Source of the DNA: DATFVA01 sp963771705
GTDB lineage: Bacteria > Bacteroidota > Ignavibacteria > Ignavibacteriales > Ignavibacteriaceae
DNA length: 64,000 bases
NCBI GenBank assembly: GCA_963771705.1
Contig: CAVYUP010000011.1
Location: forward strand, 62,001-126,000
Direction of reading: 5' to 3'
Shown one piece after another: positions 1 through 7,605 of this stretch. Position 1 is the stretch's first letter, and each line of letters starts with the position of its first letter. The notes beneath the pieces were generated by a model. The model was not told the origin of the DNA. It searched no databases and saw nothing but the letters and a program-made list of their open reading frames with translations. Both the position numbers and the translations under genes were made by a program.

Positions 1-1
1 T

Positions 2-1741
2 CATACTTTGTCGCCGCGTCTTGCTTATGACGGTTCACCTTCTTTTAATGCAGGTGCGATGACAAGGTTTTCTTCGGCTAATATGGAAAAAACAGGTCAT
101 ATTCATTTTAACATAGGGTTCAAAAGCTGGGGATTCCTTTCCAGCCTGACTTACACAGATTTCGGCGACCTGATTATGGGGAGTAATGGTCCGCAGGAAT
201 ATCTGCGACCCACATACCAGGAAAGAGTAAATGGAAAAGACAGCGTGTTTGTTAATCCTGACCCGAAGAAACAAAGATATACCGGATATCACCAGGTTAA
301 TTTTATGCAGAAGGTTTTATTTATTCCCGTAGACGAATGGGAAATGGAATACGGCTTTCATTACTCAACCTCCTCAGATGTAACACGCTACGACAGGCTC
401 CTTCGCCCAAAGGGGGGTACTCTCCGTTCTGCTGAGTGGTATTATGGTCCTCAGGACTGGATGATGCATTCATTATCAGCAGTTAATTATTCATCGAACT
501 CAATTTATGATCTTTCCAAAGTGACGGCCGCTTATCAGTACTTTGAAGAAAGCAGGCACGATAGGAATCTGAATTCGGAAGACAGAACAAACAGGGTGGA
601 AAAGGTATATGCATATTCTTTAAATCTAGATCTTTTGAAAGAACTGACAGATAATTCAAACCTGTATTACGGTGCCGAGGTGGTACTAAATAAAGTAGGG
701 TCAACAGGGAGCACGGAAAATATCCTTACCGGGATTTTGCTCCCCGATGCCTCACGCTACCCTGACGGTTCGGCCTGGAATTCCTACGGAGCGTACGTAA
801 CTTACAAAAACCGTCTAAGTCCCAAATACGTAATACAGACCGGCATTAGATATAACTATGTAACCCTTGATGCAGAATTCGACACTACGTATTATCAATT
901 TCCATTTAAGACCGCGAAGATGAGAACCGGAGCTTTAACGGGGAGTGCAGGAATAGTATGGCATCCGCAGAGTGACTGGCAGGTAAACCTGAACCTTTCC
1001 ACCGGCTTCAGGGCGCCTAATGTGGATGACCTCGGAAAGGTATTTGATTCAGAACCCGGTTCTGTGGTAGTTCCTAATCCTGAGCTCAAACCTGAATATG
1101 CGTATAACGCGGAGATAGGACTGGTAAAAGTGTTCGGGTCATCGGCTGAACTAGCATTAACGGGATTTTACAGCTACCTGGACAATGCACTTGTAAGACG
1201 CGATTTTACAATAAACGGACAGGATAGTATTATGTATGACGGAACATTGAGCCGGGTTCAAGCTATACAAAACGCAGCGTATGCTCATATATGGGGGATT
1301 GAAGCCGACCTGGATATTAATTTTGCTTCTTACTTCAACCTTAGAAGCCAGTTAACATATCAGCAAGGAAAAGAAGAAGATGATTCTGGGATTGTCACCA
1401 CCCTGCGGCATGCTGCACCGTGGTTCGGAAAAACGGAGTTTTCTTTTAAGAAAGATAAGCTTGGAGCATCACTATATGCTATTTACAACGGTGAAATAGC
1501 CTACAGCGATCTCTCCCCTACTGAGTATGAGAAGGATTATCTTTATGCAAAAGATGCAGATGGAAATATCTATTCACCATCATGGTACACATTAAACTTA
1601 AAGCTAAGCTACAGGCTGCTTGATAATATTGAAGCTTATCTTGGTATTGAAAATATTACAGATCAGCTGTACAGGCCTTATTCTTCCGGAATATCGGCAC
1701 CGGGAAGGAATTTCATCGGTTCATTAAGGTTTAATATTTAG
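2..1741 (+). CDS. TonB-dependent receptor, C-terminal part (truncated by window start)
   Basis: This is the beta-barrel half of an outer-membrane TonB-dependent receptor, which imports a scarce ligand (siderophore, haem, vitamin or glycan) using TonB energy. The frame is open to the first bases of the window (codons His-Thr before the first TTG at 8), so the plug and signal peptide lie outside. Visible barrel marks are the STGFRAPNVDD segment, the NPELKPEYAYNAEIG segment that usually follows it, and a C-terminus with GIENITDQLYRPY and a terminal aromatic-poor strand ending in FNI. The ligand cannot be told from this part. The next gene is a TetR regulator on the same strand 205 bases on, so a regulatory link is possible but not shown. 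Confidence 0.88.
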   Translation, partial: HTLSPRLAYDGSPSFNAGAMTRFSSANMEKTGHIHFNIGFKSWGFLSSLTYTDFGDLIMGSNGPQEYLRPTYQERVNGKDSVFVNPDPKKQRYTGYHQVNFMQKVLFIPVDEWEMEYGFHYSTSSDVTRYDRLLRPKGGTLRSAEWYYGPQDWMMHSLSAVNYSSNSIYDLSKVTAAYQYFEESRHDRNLNSEDRTNRVEKVYAYSLNLDLLKELTDNSNLYYGAEVVLNKVGSTGSTENILTGILLPDASRYPDGSAWNSYGAYVTYKNRLSPKYVIQTGIRYNYVTLDAEFDTTYYQFPFKTAKMRTGALTGSAGIVWHPQSDWQVNLNLSTGFRAPNVDDLGKVFDSEPGSVVVPNPELKPEYAYNAEIGLVKVFGSSAELALTGFYSYLDNALVRRDFTINGQDSIMYDGTLSRVQAIQNAAYAHIWGIEADLDINFASYFNLRSQLTYQQGKEEDDSGIVTTLRHAAPWFGKTEFSFKKDKLGASLYAIYNGEIAYSDLSPTEYEKDYLYAKDADGNIYSPSWYTLNLKLSYRLLDNIEAYLGIENITDQLYRPYSSGISAPGRNFIGSLRFNI

Positions 1742-1774
1742 GTTCCCCTACCGTAACAGGCTAATACCATTTCG

Positions 1775-1812
1775 ATCCCGAAGTTACCTGCCACAGCAGA
1801 CAGCTTCGGGAA
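1775..1812. repeat. REP-like hairpin with ATCCCGAAG/CTTCGGGA arms
   Basis: ATCCCGAAG at 1775-1783 pairs with CTTCGGGA at 1804-1811, and an inner CTGC-CACA-GCAG hairpin sits in the loop. There is no T tract after the stem, so a simple intrinsic terminator is unlikely. The ATCCCGAA core is shared with the tandem hairpins at 61654-61724, which suggests a dispersed palindromic repeat. The rest of the gap up to 1946 holds one further inverted repeat, GGTTATT (1827-1833) with AATAACC (1853-1859). Confidence 0.5.
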
Positions 1813-1946
1813 AGATTCACCGAATAGGTTATTCGTTCTGCTTCGAGAAAACAATAACCAAAAGATCGGGGCTCATTTTTCTTTTTTCGATTTTCAATTT
1901 TCAATTTATTACCCTATCTTTCAGCCGGTTCAAATCAGGTATCATA

Positions 1947-2525
1947 TTGGAAAACGACAGAAAAACACAAATAATCAAAGCTGCCGTAAAAAGGTTCTCA
2001 AAGCATGGGTTGGGAAAGACCACTCTCGATGAAATTGCCCGCGATCTGCGTATAGGCAAGGCCACCATTTATCATTACTTTGTTTCAAAGGAAGAATTAT
2101 TTTACAGCTCTATAGAATGGGAGAGTGAACAATTCATCTCAGAAGTAAGATCTATTTTTGATAATGAAGAAATGTCAATACAAGAGAAGTTTAACGGATA
2201 TTTTATCTGTAAAGAAGAATTCGATCAAAAATATAAACTTCTCTACGAGATCTTTCTTCTGCTGATGGGCGATGATACCTTTGACAGAGAAAAGACAATA
2301 CTTAAATCGATGCTGAGAAAAGAAGAGGTCATACTTGAGATGATACTGAACCCCGCCTACAGGATGAAAGAACTAAAACACATACCATCACTGTCCGTTA
2401 TGTTTGTTAATGCAAGCTGGGGATGGCTTTTCGGTACAAAACTAAACCGAATAACCAATGGAGAGGATCAGGTTCTTTCCAAAGATCTCCTGAATATACT
2501 TATCCAGAACGTACTTCCCGATTAA
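1947..2525 (+). CDS. TetR/AcrR family transcriptional regulator
   Basis: A 192-residue one-component regulator. Residues about 8-55 form the TetR-type helix-turn-helix, with the recognisable stretch TTLDEIARDLRIGKATIYHYF followed by SKEELF. The remainder is the variable helical ligand-binding domain, so the inducer cannot be predicted. The start is TTG at 1947; no in-frame ATG lies nearby upstream and only a weak AGG is seen before it. The protein length is typical of the family. It follows the TonB-dependent receptor on the same strand; TetR genes often control adjacent transport genes, but no operator pair can be assigned here. Confidence 0.9.
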   Translation: MENDRKTQIIKAAVKRFSKHGLGKTTLDEIARDLRIGKATIYHYFVSKEELFYSSIEWESEQFISEVRSIFDNEEMSIQEKFNGYFICKEEFDQKYKLLYEIFLLLMGDDTFDREKTILKSMLRKEEVILEMILNPAYRMKELKHIPSLSVMFVNASWGWLFGTKLNRITNGEDQVLSKDLLNILIQNVLPD

Positions 2526-2593
2526 CCCGATATGCTTAACTAATTTTCATTATGCTGTCACCGCCGAACCTGCAGCGGCTCCGATTGCAATCA

Positions 2594-3289
2594 TTATTCA
2601 GCATCGTCACTATCTTCTTCGCCCAGTACAATCTTCTCATATTTATGCTTAACCATCTGAGCTTCCACGATAAAGAAGACATCCTCTGCGATGTTAGTTG
2701 CATGATCAGCGAGACGTTCCAGGTGCCTGGATATTACGAGGAGAGCAATCCCCGGCTCAACATTATCAGGTTTCTCTTTCATAATTTCTTTCAGAGTTGT
2801 ATGATTCTCTGCGTTGAAATTATCAACCCTATCATCAGTTTCAATGACCTTCTTTGCAAGGTCGGGGTTACCTTCTATGAAGGCATCGATGGCATTTTTT
2901 ATCATCTCTCTTGTAACCTGCGACATTTCTCTAAGATTAGTCCTTTCGAAGAAGTCGGGTTTTTTCCCCATCTCCTTCGCTGACTCAGCGATGTTTACAG
3001 CAAGGTCGCCTATACGCTCCAGGTTGGTATCTATAGTCAGAGCCGACATTATCAGTCTAAGGTCTGCTGCTACAGGCTGACTCAAAGCAAAGATTTTCTG
3101 ACACACCTTCTCAATCTTCACATCATATTTATCCACTTTCGCATCTCTCTCAATAACGAGATCGGCAAGTTCATTATTCTCCTCATCAACAGATCTAAGA
3201 GCCAGTTCAACCTGTTCATCAACAAGGCTGCACATTTTGATGAGTCGTGTTTTAAGCTTTTCTATTTGAATTTCAAACTGGCGTTCCAT
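2594..3289 (-). CDS. phoU: Phosphate signalling complex protein PhoU
   Basis: A 231-residue all-helical cytoplasmic protein of the PhoU family, which links phosphate transporters to the PhoR/PhoB-type two-component system and limits phosphate uptake. Two PhoU repeats are visible: the first around residues 15-105 (with VDEENNELADLVIERD) and the second around 120-205 (with RHLERLADHATNIAEDV). Length is typical. It is the last gene of the minus-strand group phnD-phnC-phnE-pstB-phoU and starts 33 bases after the pstB stop. PhoU normally works with PstB and PhoR; here the neighbouring permease is of the Phn type. Confidence 0.95.
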   Translation of the reverse strand: MERQFEIQIEKLKTRLIKMCSLVDEQVELALRSVDEENNELADLVIERDAKVDKYDVKIEKVCQKIFALSQPVAADLRLIMSALTIDTNLERIGDLAVNIAESAKEMGKKPDFFERTNLREMSQVTREMIKNAIDAFIEGNPDLAKKVIETDDRVDNFNAENHTTLKEIMKEKPDNVEPGIALLVISRHLERLADHATNIAEDVFFIVEAQMVKHKYEKIVLGEEDSDDAE

Positions 3290-3322
3290 TCTTAATCTCC
3301 TTCAGATAATTAAAAATTCACA

Positions 3323-4081
3323 TTAACCAAACCTGCCTGTGACGTAATCTTCTGTCTGTTTCTTAACCGGTTTAGTAAAGATCCTGCTTGTCTTGTCATA
3401 TTCTATCAGTTCTCCGAGATAAAAGAAAGCAGTGCTGTCGCTAACTCTTGCTGCCTGCTGCATATTGTGAGTAACTATCACTATAGTATACTTCTTTTTA
3501 AGATCGTGAATCAGTTCTTCAATCTTAGCCGTAGAAATCGGATCAAGAGCGCTTGCCGGTTCATCCATAAGCACTATTTCCGGTTCTATGGCAAGTGTGC
3601 GCGCAATGCATAACCTCTGCTGCTGACCTCCTGAAAGAGCCAGTGCAGGAGAATTAAGTCTGTCCTTAACTTCATCGATCAATGCCGCCTGTGTAAGAGA
3701 TTTCTCTACAATGGCATCGAGGACTTTCTTATCGCGCGTTCCATTAAGTCTTATTCCGAACACCAGGTTATCATATATGCTCATAGGGAAGAGATTGGAT
3801 TTCTGAAATACCATCCCTATACTCCGTCTGAGATTTACAACATCGACATCACGATCATATATATTTTTACTATCTATTAAAACCTCACCGCTTATTTTAA
3901 CACCGTCGATGAGGTCATTCATCCTGTTAATGGACCTTATGAAAGTCGACTTACCACATCCGCTGGGACCTATAAATGCGGTCACTTTATTTGCGATGAT
4001 ATCCATTGAGATATTCTTGAGAGCCTGTTTTGTTCCATAGAACAGACTGAGATCTTTAACGGATATTTTTGTTTCTTTCAT
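3323..4081 (-). CDS. pstB: Phosphate ABC transporter ATP-binding protein PstB
   Basis: A 252-residue ATPase of the phosphate-specific transporter. The Walker A motif is GPSGCGKST, the Q-loop lies in MVFQKSNLFP, the ABC signature is LSGGQQQRLCIARTLA, and Walker B is IVLMDEPASALDP. The PstB-specific features are SINRMNDLIDG after Walker A and the C-terminal ending VTGRFG. The usual partners PstS, PstC and PstA are not in the window. Instead the gene sits 55 bases downstream of a PhnE permease and just upstream of phoU. It may serve a Pst permease encoded elsewhere or act with the Phn-type permease; the sequence does not decide this. Confidence 0.93.
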   Translation of the reverse strand: MKETKISVKDLSLFYGTKQALKNISMDIIANKVTAFIGPSGCGKSTFIRSINRMNDLIDGVKISGEVLIDSKNIYDRDVDVVNLRRSIGMVFQKSNLFPMSIYDNLVFGIRLNGTRDKKVLDAIVEKSLTQAALIDEVKDRLNSPALALSGGQQQRLCIARTLAIEPEIVLMDEPASALDPISTAKIEELIHDLKKKYTIVIVTHNMQQAARVSDSTAFFYLGELIEYDKTSRIFTKPVKKQTEDYVTGRFG

Positions 4082-4136
4082 TAAAGAGAAAACTTATAAA
4101 TAATAATCAGAAAATGAAATCTAAAGCATTGGGAAT

Positions 4137-5210
4137 TTAGTAAATTGCTTCACGGATCCTTGCGCTGATATAGTCCATTACCCAGACGACAAACGCGATC
4201 ATAAGAACAAGGAGTCCTACTTCATGCCATCGTGCCAGTCCCTGGTACTGCATCAGCATAGTACCGATACCACCGCCGCCTACAAGTCCTATTATAGTCG
4301 CCATCCTGACGTTAATATCCCACCTGTAGATAGTAAAAGATAAGAAAGGAAGAACAATCTGGGGGACTACGGCATACCACACTACCTGGACTTTATTGGC
4401 TCCCGTAGCACTAATAGCCTCAACAGGTCCGGTCTCAATATTTTCAATCGCCTCCGAATACAACTTAGCATTAGATGCAATTGTATGAACGAGCAGGGCT
4501 ATCATGCCTGCAAAAGGACCGATACCAACCCAGACAGAAAATATAATTGCCCAGATCAAAGGTTCTATTGAACGGATAAAATTCAGAACTATCCTGAGTA
4601 CATAATAAACAGCAAAACTGATTCTATTCTCCTTCATTAAATTTCTTGCGGTAAAGAATGACAACAGAAGAGTTATCGGTATCGAAATAAGGGTTGCAAG
4701 CAGGGCTATGTAGATAGTTTCGATCATCGCGAACAAGGCATCATCAAATATTCCCAGCTCGGGGCGGAATAATGCACTGAATATTCTTTCCGCACCCTGC
4801 ACACCTTCGCTGCTGAAGAGATCTACTATGGAAATCCGGGTAACAATCCAGCCGGCGATAAAGGTAATGTTAAACAGGAGCCATCCGAAAATCTCCACCG
4901 TATATTTTGTCACCTTATTATCTTTTGCTATTCCGAAAAGTTTAGCAGATAGCGAGGTGCGGGAATACGTCCATGCATAACCTGCAATTATGCTGATAAT
5001 AAGGATGATCAGGATATTGTTCCAGCTGAAAGGAAGGTCGCGCAGGTTTAATATGAACTTATAATAAACAGCTCTTTCAAGAACAATCAGGCTGTAGAAT
5101 ACGAAGAAGATATCGAGAAGAGCTGACTTAACAAAATTAAACTTTGCTTCGCGCTTTTTATTTTTAGCAATGATAGCATGGGGATGCATCTCCAGTTCGG
5201 GATCAATCAT
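4137..5210 (-). CDS. phnE: Phosphonate/phosphite/phosphate ABC transporter permease PhnE
   Basis: An inner-membrane permease of the PhnE family. The C-terminal ~230 residues carry the MetI-like permease core with the EAA-type loop at EAISATGANKVQVVWYAVVP, and the segment GLVGGGGIGTMLMQY is characteristic of PhnE. At 357 residues the protein is about 80 residues longer than common PhnE proteins; the extra N-terminal part holds two or three further hydrophobic segments (about 30-50, 65-85, 105-125). It overlaps phnC by four bases (ATGA), so it is translationally coupled to it. The substrate could be phosphate, phosphite or a phosphonate; no C-P lyase genes are present here. Confidence 0.92.
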   Translation of the reverse strand: MIDPELEMHPHAIIAKNKKREAKFNFVKSALLDIFFVFYSLIVLERAVYYKFILNLRDLPFSWNNILIILIISIIAGYAWTYSRTSLSAKLFGIAKDNKVTKYTVEIFGWLLFNITFIAGWIVTRISIVDLFSSEGVQGAERIFSALFRPELGIFDDALFAMIETIYIALLATLISIPITLLLSFFTARNLMKENRISFAVYYVLRIVLNFIRSIEPLIWAIIFSVWVGIGPFAGMIALLVHTIASNAKLYSEAIENIETGPVEAISATGANKVQVVWYAVVPQIVLPFLSFTIYRWDINVRMATIIGLVGGGGIGTMLMQYQGLARWHEVGLLVLMIAFVVWVMDYISARIREAIY

Positions 5211-5968
5211 CTTATCTCCACCTCTTCAGCCTCTTCACCATAGATGGTTTTAAACCAGGTTTCGTCGATATCAGCAGGCATTCCCTCATAAATAATTTCG
5301 CCCCCTTTCAGAGCGATTACCCGGGAAGCGTATCTTCTTACCAGACTTAGAAAATGAAGATTGCAGATCACAGTAGTTCCCAGTTCCTTATTTATTTTTT
5401 CAAAATACTGCATCACAGAATTAGAGGTTGCCGGATCGAGTGAGGCAACCGGCTCATCTGCCAGAAGCAGCTTTGGATTCTGCATCAGACTGCGGGCAAT
5501 AGCCACTCTTTGCTGCTGACCTCCGCTCAATGAATCGGCACGGATGTCAGCTTTCTCGGTGATTCCAACCCTCTCAAGGTTAGTATAGGCTTCCTTAATA
5601 GTTTCATCGCTGAACCTTTCCAAAACCGATTCAAAAGTGCCGAGAGAGCCAAGTTTGCCTGTAATAACGTTTGTCAGTACTGAACGGCGTTTTATCAGAT
5701 TGAACTGCTGAAAGACCATGCCAATTTGTGATTTAGCCTTTCTCAGCTCTTCGCCTTTTACGTGTGTAATATCTTTGTCGAGGAACCTGATCTTTCCCGA
5801 GGTAGGTTCTATCAGGCGGTTTACACATCTTAATAAGGTTGATTTACCCGATCCGCTTAAGCCGATAATTACAAGGAATTCCCCCTCCTCTACTTTAAAG
5901 GATACACCTTTTAAAGCATGCGTTCCGTTATTATAAATTTTATGAAGGTTTTCTATTTCAAGCAGCAT
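5207..5968 (-). CDS. phnC: Phosphonate/phosphate ABC transporter ATP-binding protein PhnC
   Basis: A 253-residue ABC ATPase. Walker A is GLSGSGKST (about residues 35-43), the Q-loop is MVFQQFNL, the signature is LSGGQQQRVAIARSLMQ and Walker B is LLLADEPVASLDP. The stretch TGKLGSLGTF is typical of PhnC. It energises the PhnD/PhnE import system. Its start overlaps the phnD stop by one base (TAATG) and its end overlaps phnE by four bases, so the three genes form a tightly coupled unit. Confidence 0.93.
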   Translation of the reverse strand: MLLEIENLHKIYNNGTHALKGVSFKVEEGEFLVIIGLSGSGKSTLLRCVNRLIEPTSGKIRFLDKDITHVKGEELRKAKSQIGMVFQQFNLIKRRSVLTNVITGKLGSLGTFESVLERFSDETIKEAYTNLERVGITEKADIRADSLSGGQQQRVAIARSLMQNPKLLLADEPVASLDPATSNSVMQYFEKINKELGTTVICNLHFLSLVRRYASRVIALKGGEIIYEGMPADIDETWFKTIYGEEAEEVEIR

Positions 5969-6897
5969 TAATTTTTCATCAGATTTTCAAATTTGATATT
6001 TTGTTCTTCCAGCAACTTCCTCAATCCATCATAATCGCTATCTTTCGTTCTTATCAGTCCCCGGATATCATAGATATCATACATTGATTTACCCCCGGCG
6101 GGTGTTGATACGTATTTAATCAGGGCAGCTATTATTTTTTCTTTCATGTCCTCATCCATCCCTTTTCTAAAAACCCAGGGATCATTAGGGATACTTTGAG
6201 TGAAGCCGATAATTTTAACTTTCTGCTTCACATCGGGAAACTGCTTTTCAACCCTCATTCTTGCATCGAGTATTTCGTGAGTTTCGGGATCAGGAGGCGC
6301 ATAATATGTAGCTCCTGCAGCCACCTGTCCCTGGTAAACCATCGTTACCACATTGTCGTGCCGCATCGCAAATACAGTTTCACTTGGTTTTATACCCATT
6401 TTATCAAACATAGCTTTAGGAAGGATATAACCGGAGGTAGACGAAGGATCGACATAGGCGAAACTTCTGCCATTTATATCAGCAAGACTATCGATACCGG
6501 AATCATACCGGGTAATTATCTGTCCTTTATAAGTAGTTTCATTATTATCCCTCACGATACGAAGACGTGCTTCCGCACCATATTTAGCGTTAGCCATCAG
6601 GTAAGAGAAGGTGTTTATACTTGCAATGTCAGCTTTCTGCGTGCCGAAAGCTTCAACTACAGCAATAAAGCTGGCAGGGACAGCAGTAGTAAAGTAATAG
6701 CCGGTCTCTTTTTCAAGAAAATCGGTTATATCCCTTGCATTGGTAGTTATCCTTTTTGCATCGACTGAAGGGGTAAAATAGAGCTTAATCGGGTTACTTC
6801 TCGTACCCAAAGCTCCCTCATTTAATTCCCGGGCAGATGAAATAACGACAAATATAAGTATGGGTGAAAGGTATAGAAGATATTTTAAGGATCTCAT
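5968..6897 (-). CDS. phnD: Phosphate/phosphite/phosphonate-binding protein PhnD
   Basis: A 309-residue periplasmic solute-binding protein of the PhnD family. It has an N-terminal hydrophobic signal (about residues 5-20). The body contains ASINTFSYLMANAKYG, and the YVDPSSTSGYILPK segment holds the Ser-Thr-Ser-Gly loop that binds the phosphorus oxyanion in this family. As first gene of the phnDCE-pstB-phoU group it delivers substrate to PhnE. Linkage to phoU and pstB, and the absence of phosphonate-degrading genes, makes phosphate itself a likely ligand, as known for some PhnDCE systems; this is inference. A Pho-box-like repeat lies about 70 bases upstream. Confidence 0.92.
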   Translation of the reverse strand: MRSLKYLLYLSPILIFVVISSARELNEGALGTRSNPIKLYFTPSVDAKRITTNARDITDFLEKETGYYFTTAVPASFIAVVEAFGTQKADIASINTFSYLMANAKYGAEARLRIVRDNNETTYKGQIITRYDSGIDSLADINGRSFAYVDPSSTSGYILPKAMFDKMGIKPSETVFAMRHDNVVTMVYQGQVAAGATYYAPPDPETHEILDARMRVEKQFPDVKQKVKIIGFTQSIPNDPWVFRKGMDEDMKEKIIAALIKYVSTPAGGKSMYDIYDIRGLIRTKDSDYDGLRKLLEEQNIKFENLMKN

Positions 6898-6968
6898 AAC
6901 TAGCTATAATTAGAATTTCTAATATGCTAATTATTTTTCATCTATCAAATATAAAACGACGGTTTCAG

Positions 6969-6985
6969 TGTTAAATAATCATTAA
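6969..6985 (-). promoter_or_regulatory. Pho-box-like direct repeat upstream of phnD
   Basis: Read on the minus strand, the sequence is TTAATG-ATTAT-TTAACA: two six-base TTAA-type half-sites 11 bases apart, about one helical turn. This is the architecture of PhoB/PhoP boxes (direct repeats, 11-base period). It lies about 72 bases before the phnD start, in the only gap ahead of the operon. The half-sites are AT-rich and could occur by chance. Confidence 0.35.
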
Positions 6986-6989
6986 CAAA

Positions 6990-7250
6990 TTAATGGTTTC
7001 TCAGCGCCTTTATCAGCTCTTTTTTATCCATTTTCGACCGTCCTTCTATATCAACTTTTTTAGCTTTATCATATAATTCATCTTTAGTCCATTCCTCATA
7101 TTTAGGATGTTTGCCTCCCTTTTTGCCGGTCTTCTTTTTTGATGAATTCGCAATGCGTGCCGCCTTTTCTTTGCTCATCCCCTTATCTCTCAGCTTCTCA
7201 TATTGTTTCTTATCTTTTACTGATGGTCCCGGTCCTTTTCCACCTGGCAT
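6990..7250 (-). CDS. Small basic protein with Rho-N/SAP-like C-terminal domain
   Basis: An 86-residue, very lysine-rich protein. The N-terminal half (MPGGKGPGPSVKDKKQYEKL, then SKEKAARIANSS) matches a small family usually annotated as DUF7218 or plasmid-stabilisation-like proteins. The C-terminal ~35 residues (EEWTKDELYDKAKKV, then KMDKKELIKALRNH) resemble a Rho-N/SAP helix-extended-loop-helix, a small nucleic-acid-binding fold. The function is not known. A good ribosome site (GGAGGAAAT) precedes the ATG. It neighbours a CsbD gene, and both kinds of small protein are often found among general stress genes. Confidence 0.75.
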   Translation of the reverse strand: MPGGKGPGPSVKDKKQYEKLRDKGMSKEKAARIANSSKKKTGKKGGKHPKYEEWTKDELYDKAKKVDIEGRSKMDKKELIKALRNH

Positions 7251-7279
7251 AATTTCCTCCGCTTTTATTTAAATTAAAG

Positions 7280-7321
7280 AGGCTGCCTTAAAAGATTTAA
7301 GACATTCTTTTAAGACAGCCT
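7280..7321 (-). terminator. Intrinsic-type terminator after the CsbD gene
   Basis: A near-perfect 15-base inverted repeat (AGGCTGCCTTAAAAG at 7280-7294 and CTTTTAAGACAGCCT at 7307-7321, one mismatch) sits 20 bases after the csbD-like stop. On the minus strand it is followed by CTTTAATTTAAAT. The AGGCTGYCT arm recurs in the hairpin after dnaK. Confidence 0.75.
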
Positions 7322-7341
7322 GAAGTAATTATATTTAAAAT

Positions 7342-7527
7342 TTAAAGACTTCTTAAATAGTTAACAACTTCCTCTCTGGATGATCCTGTTTTTTTCTGGA
7401 TCCTTCCAATAAGTTCATCTTCCCTTCCTTCGGTATACTGAAGATCGTCATCAGTCAGATTTCCCCAGTGCTGTTTAACTTTCCCCTTCATTTCATTCCA
7501 GTTGCCTTTTATTTCGAGCCTATCCAT
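7342..7527 (-). CDS. CsbD family stress-response protein
   Basis: A 61-residue hydrophilic protein. The pattern MDRLEIKGNWNEMKGKVKQHWGNLTDDDL with a following EGREDELIGRIQ is diagnostic of the CsbD family. CsbD proteins are small helical cytoplasmic proteins induced by general stress; their biochemical role is unknown. The start has a clear ribosome site (AAAAGGAGATACT). The gene has its own terminator downstream and is probably monocistronic. Confidence 0.9.
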   Translation of the reverse strand: MDRLEIKGNWNEMKGKVKQHWGNLTDDDLQYTEGREDELIGRIQKKTGSSREEVVNYLRSL

Positions 7528-7605
7528 AGTATCTCCTTTTTTAATTTATAGTTACACGTATAAATTAAAGAATAGCACGACATATCAAATGAAAATAATC
7601 ACGTT

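Noticed and set aside
1776..1811. Intrinsic terminator of the first TonB-dependent receptor
   Set aside because: The stem is good but no T tract follows, and its core matches the REP-like hairpins at 61.7 kb.
6196..6768. A 190-codon open frame on the plus strand
   Set aside because: It lies wholly opposite phnD, which has strong family motifs and operon context.
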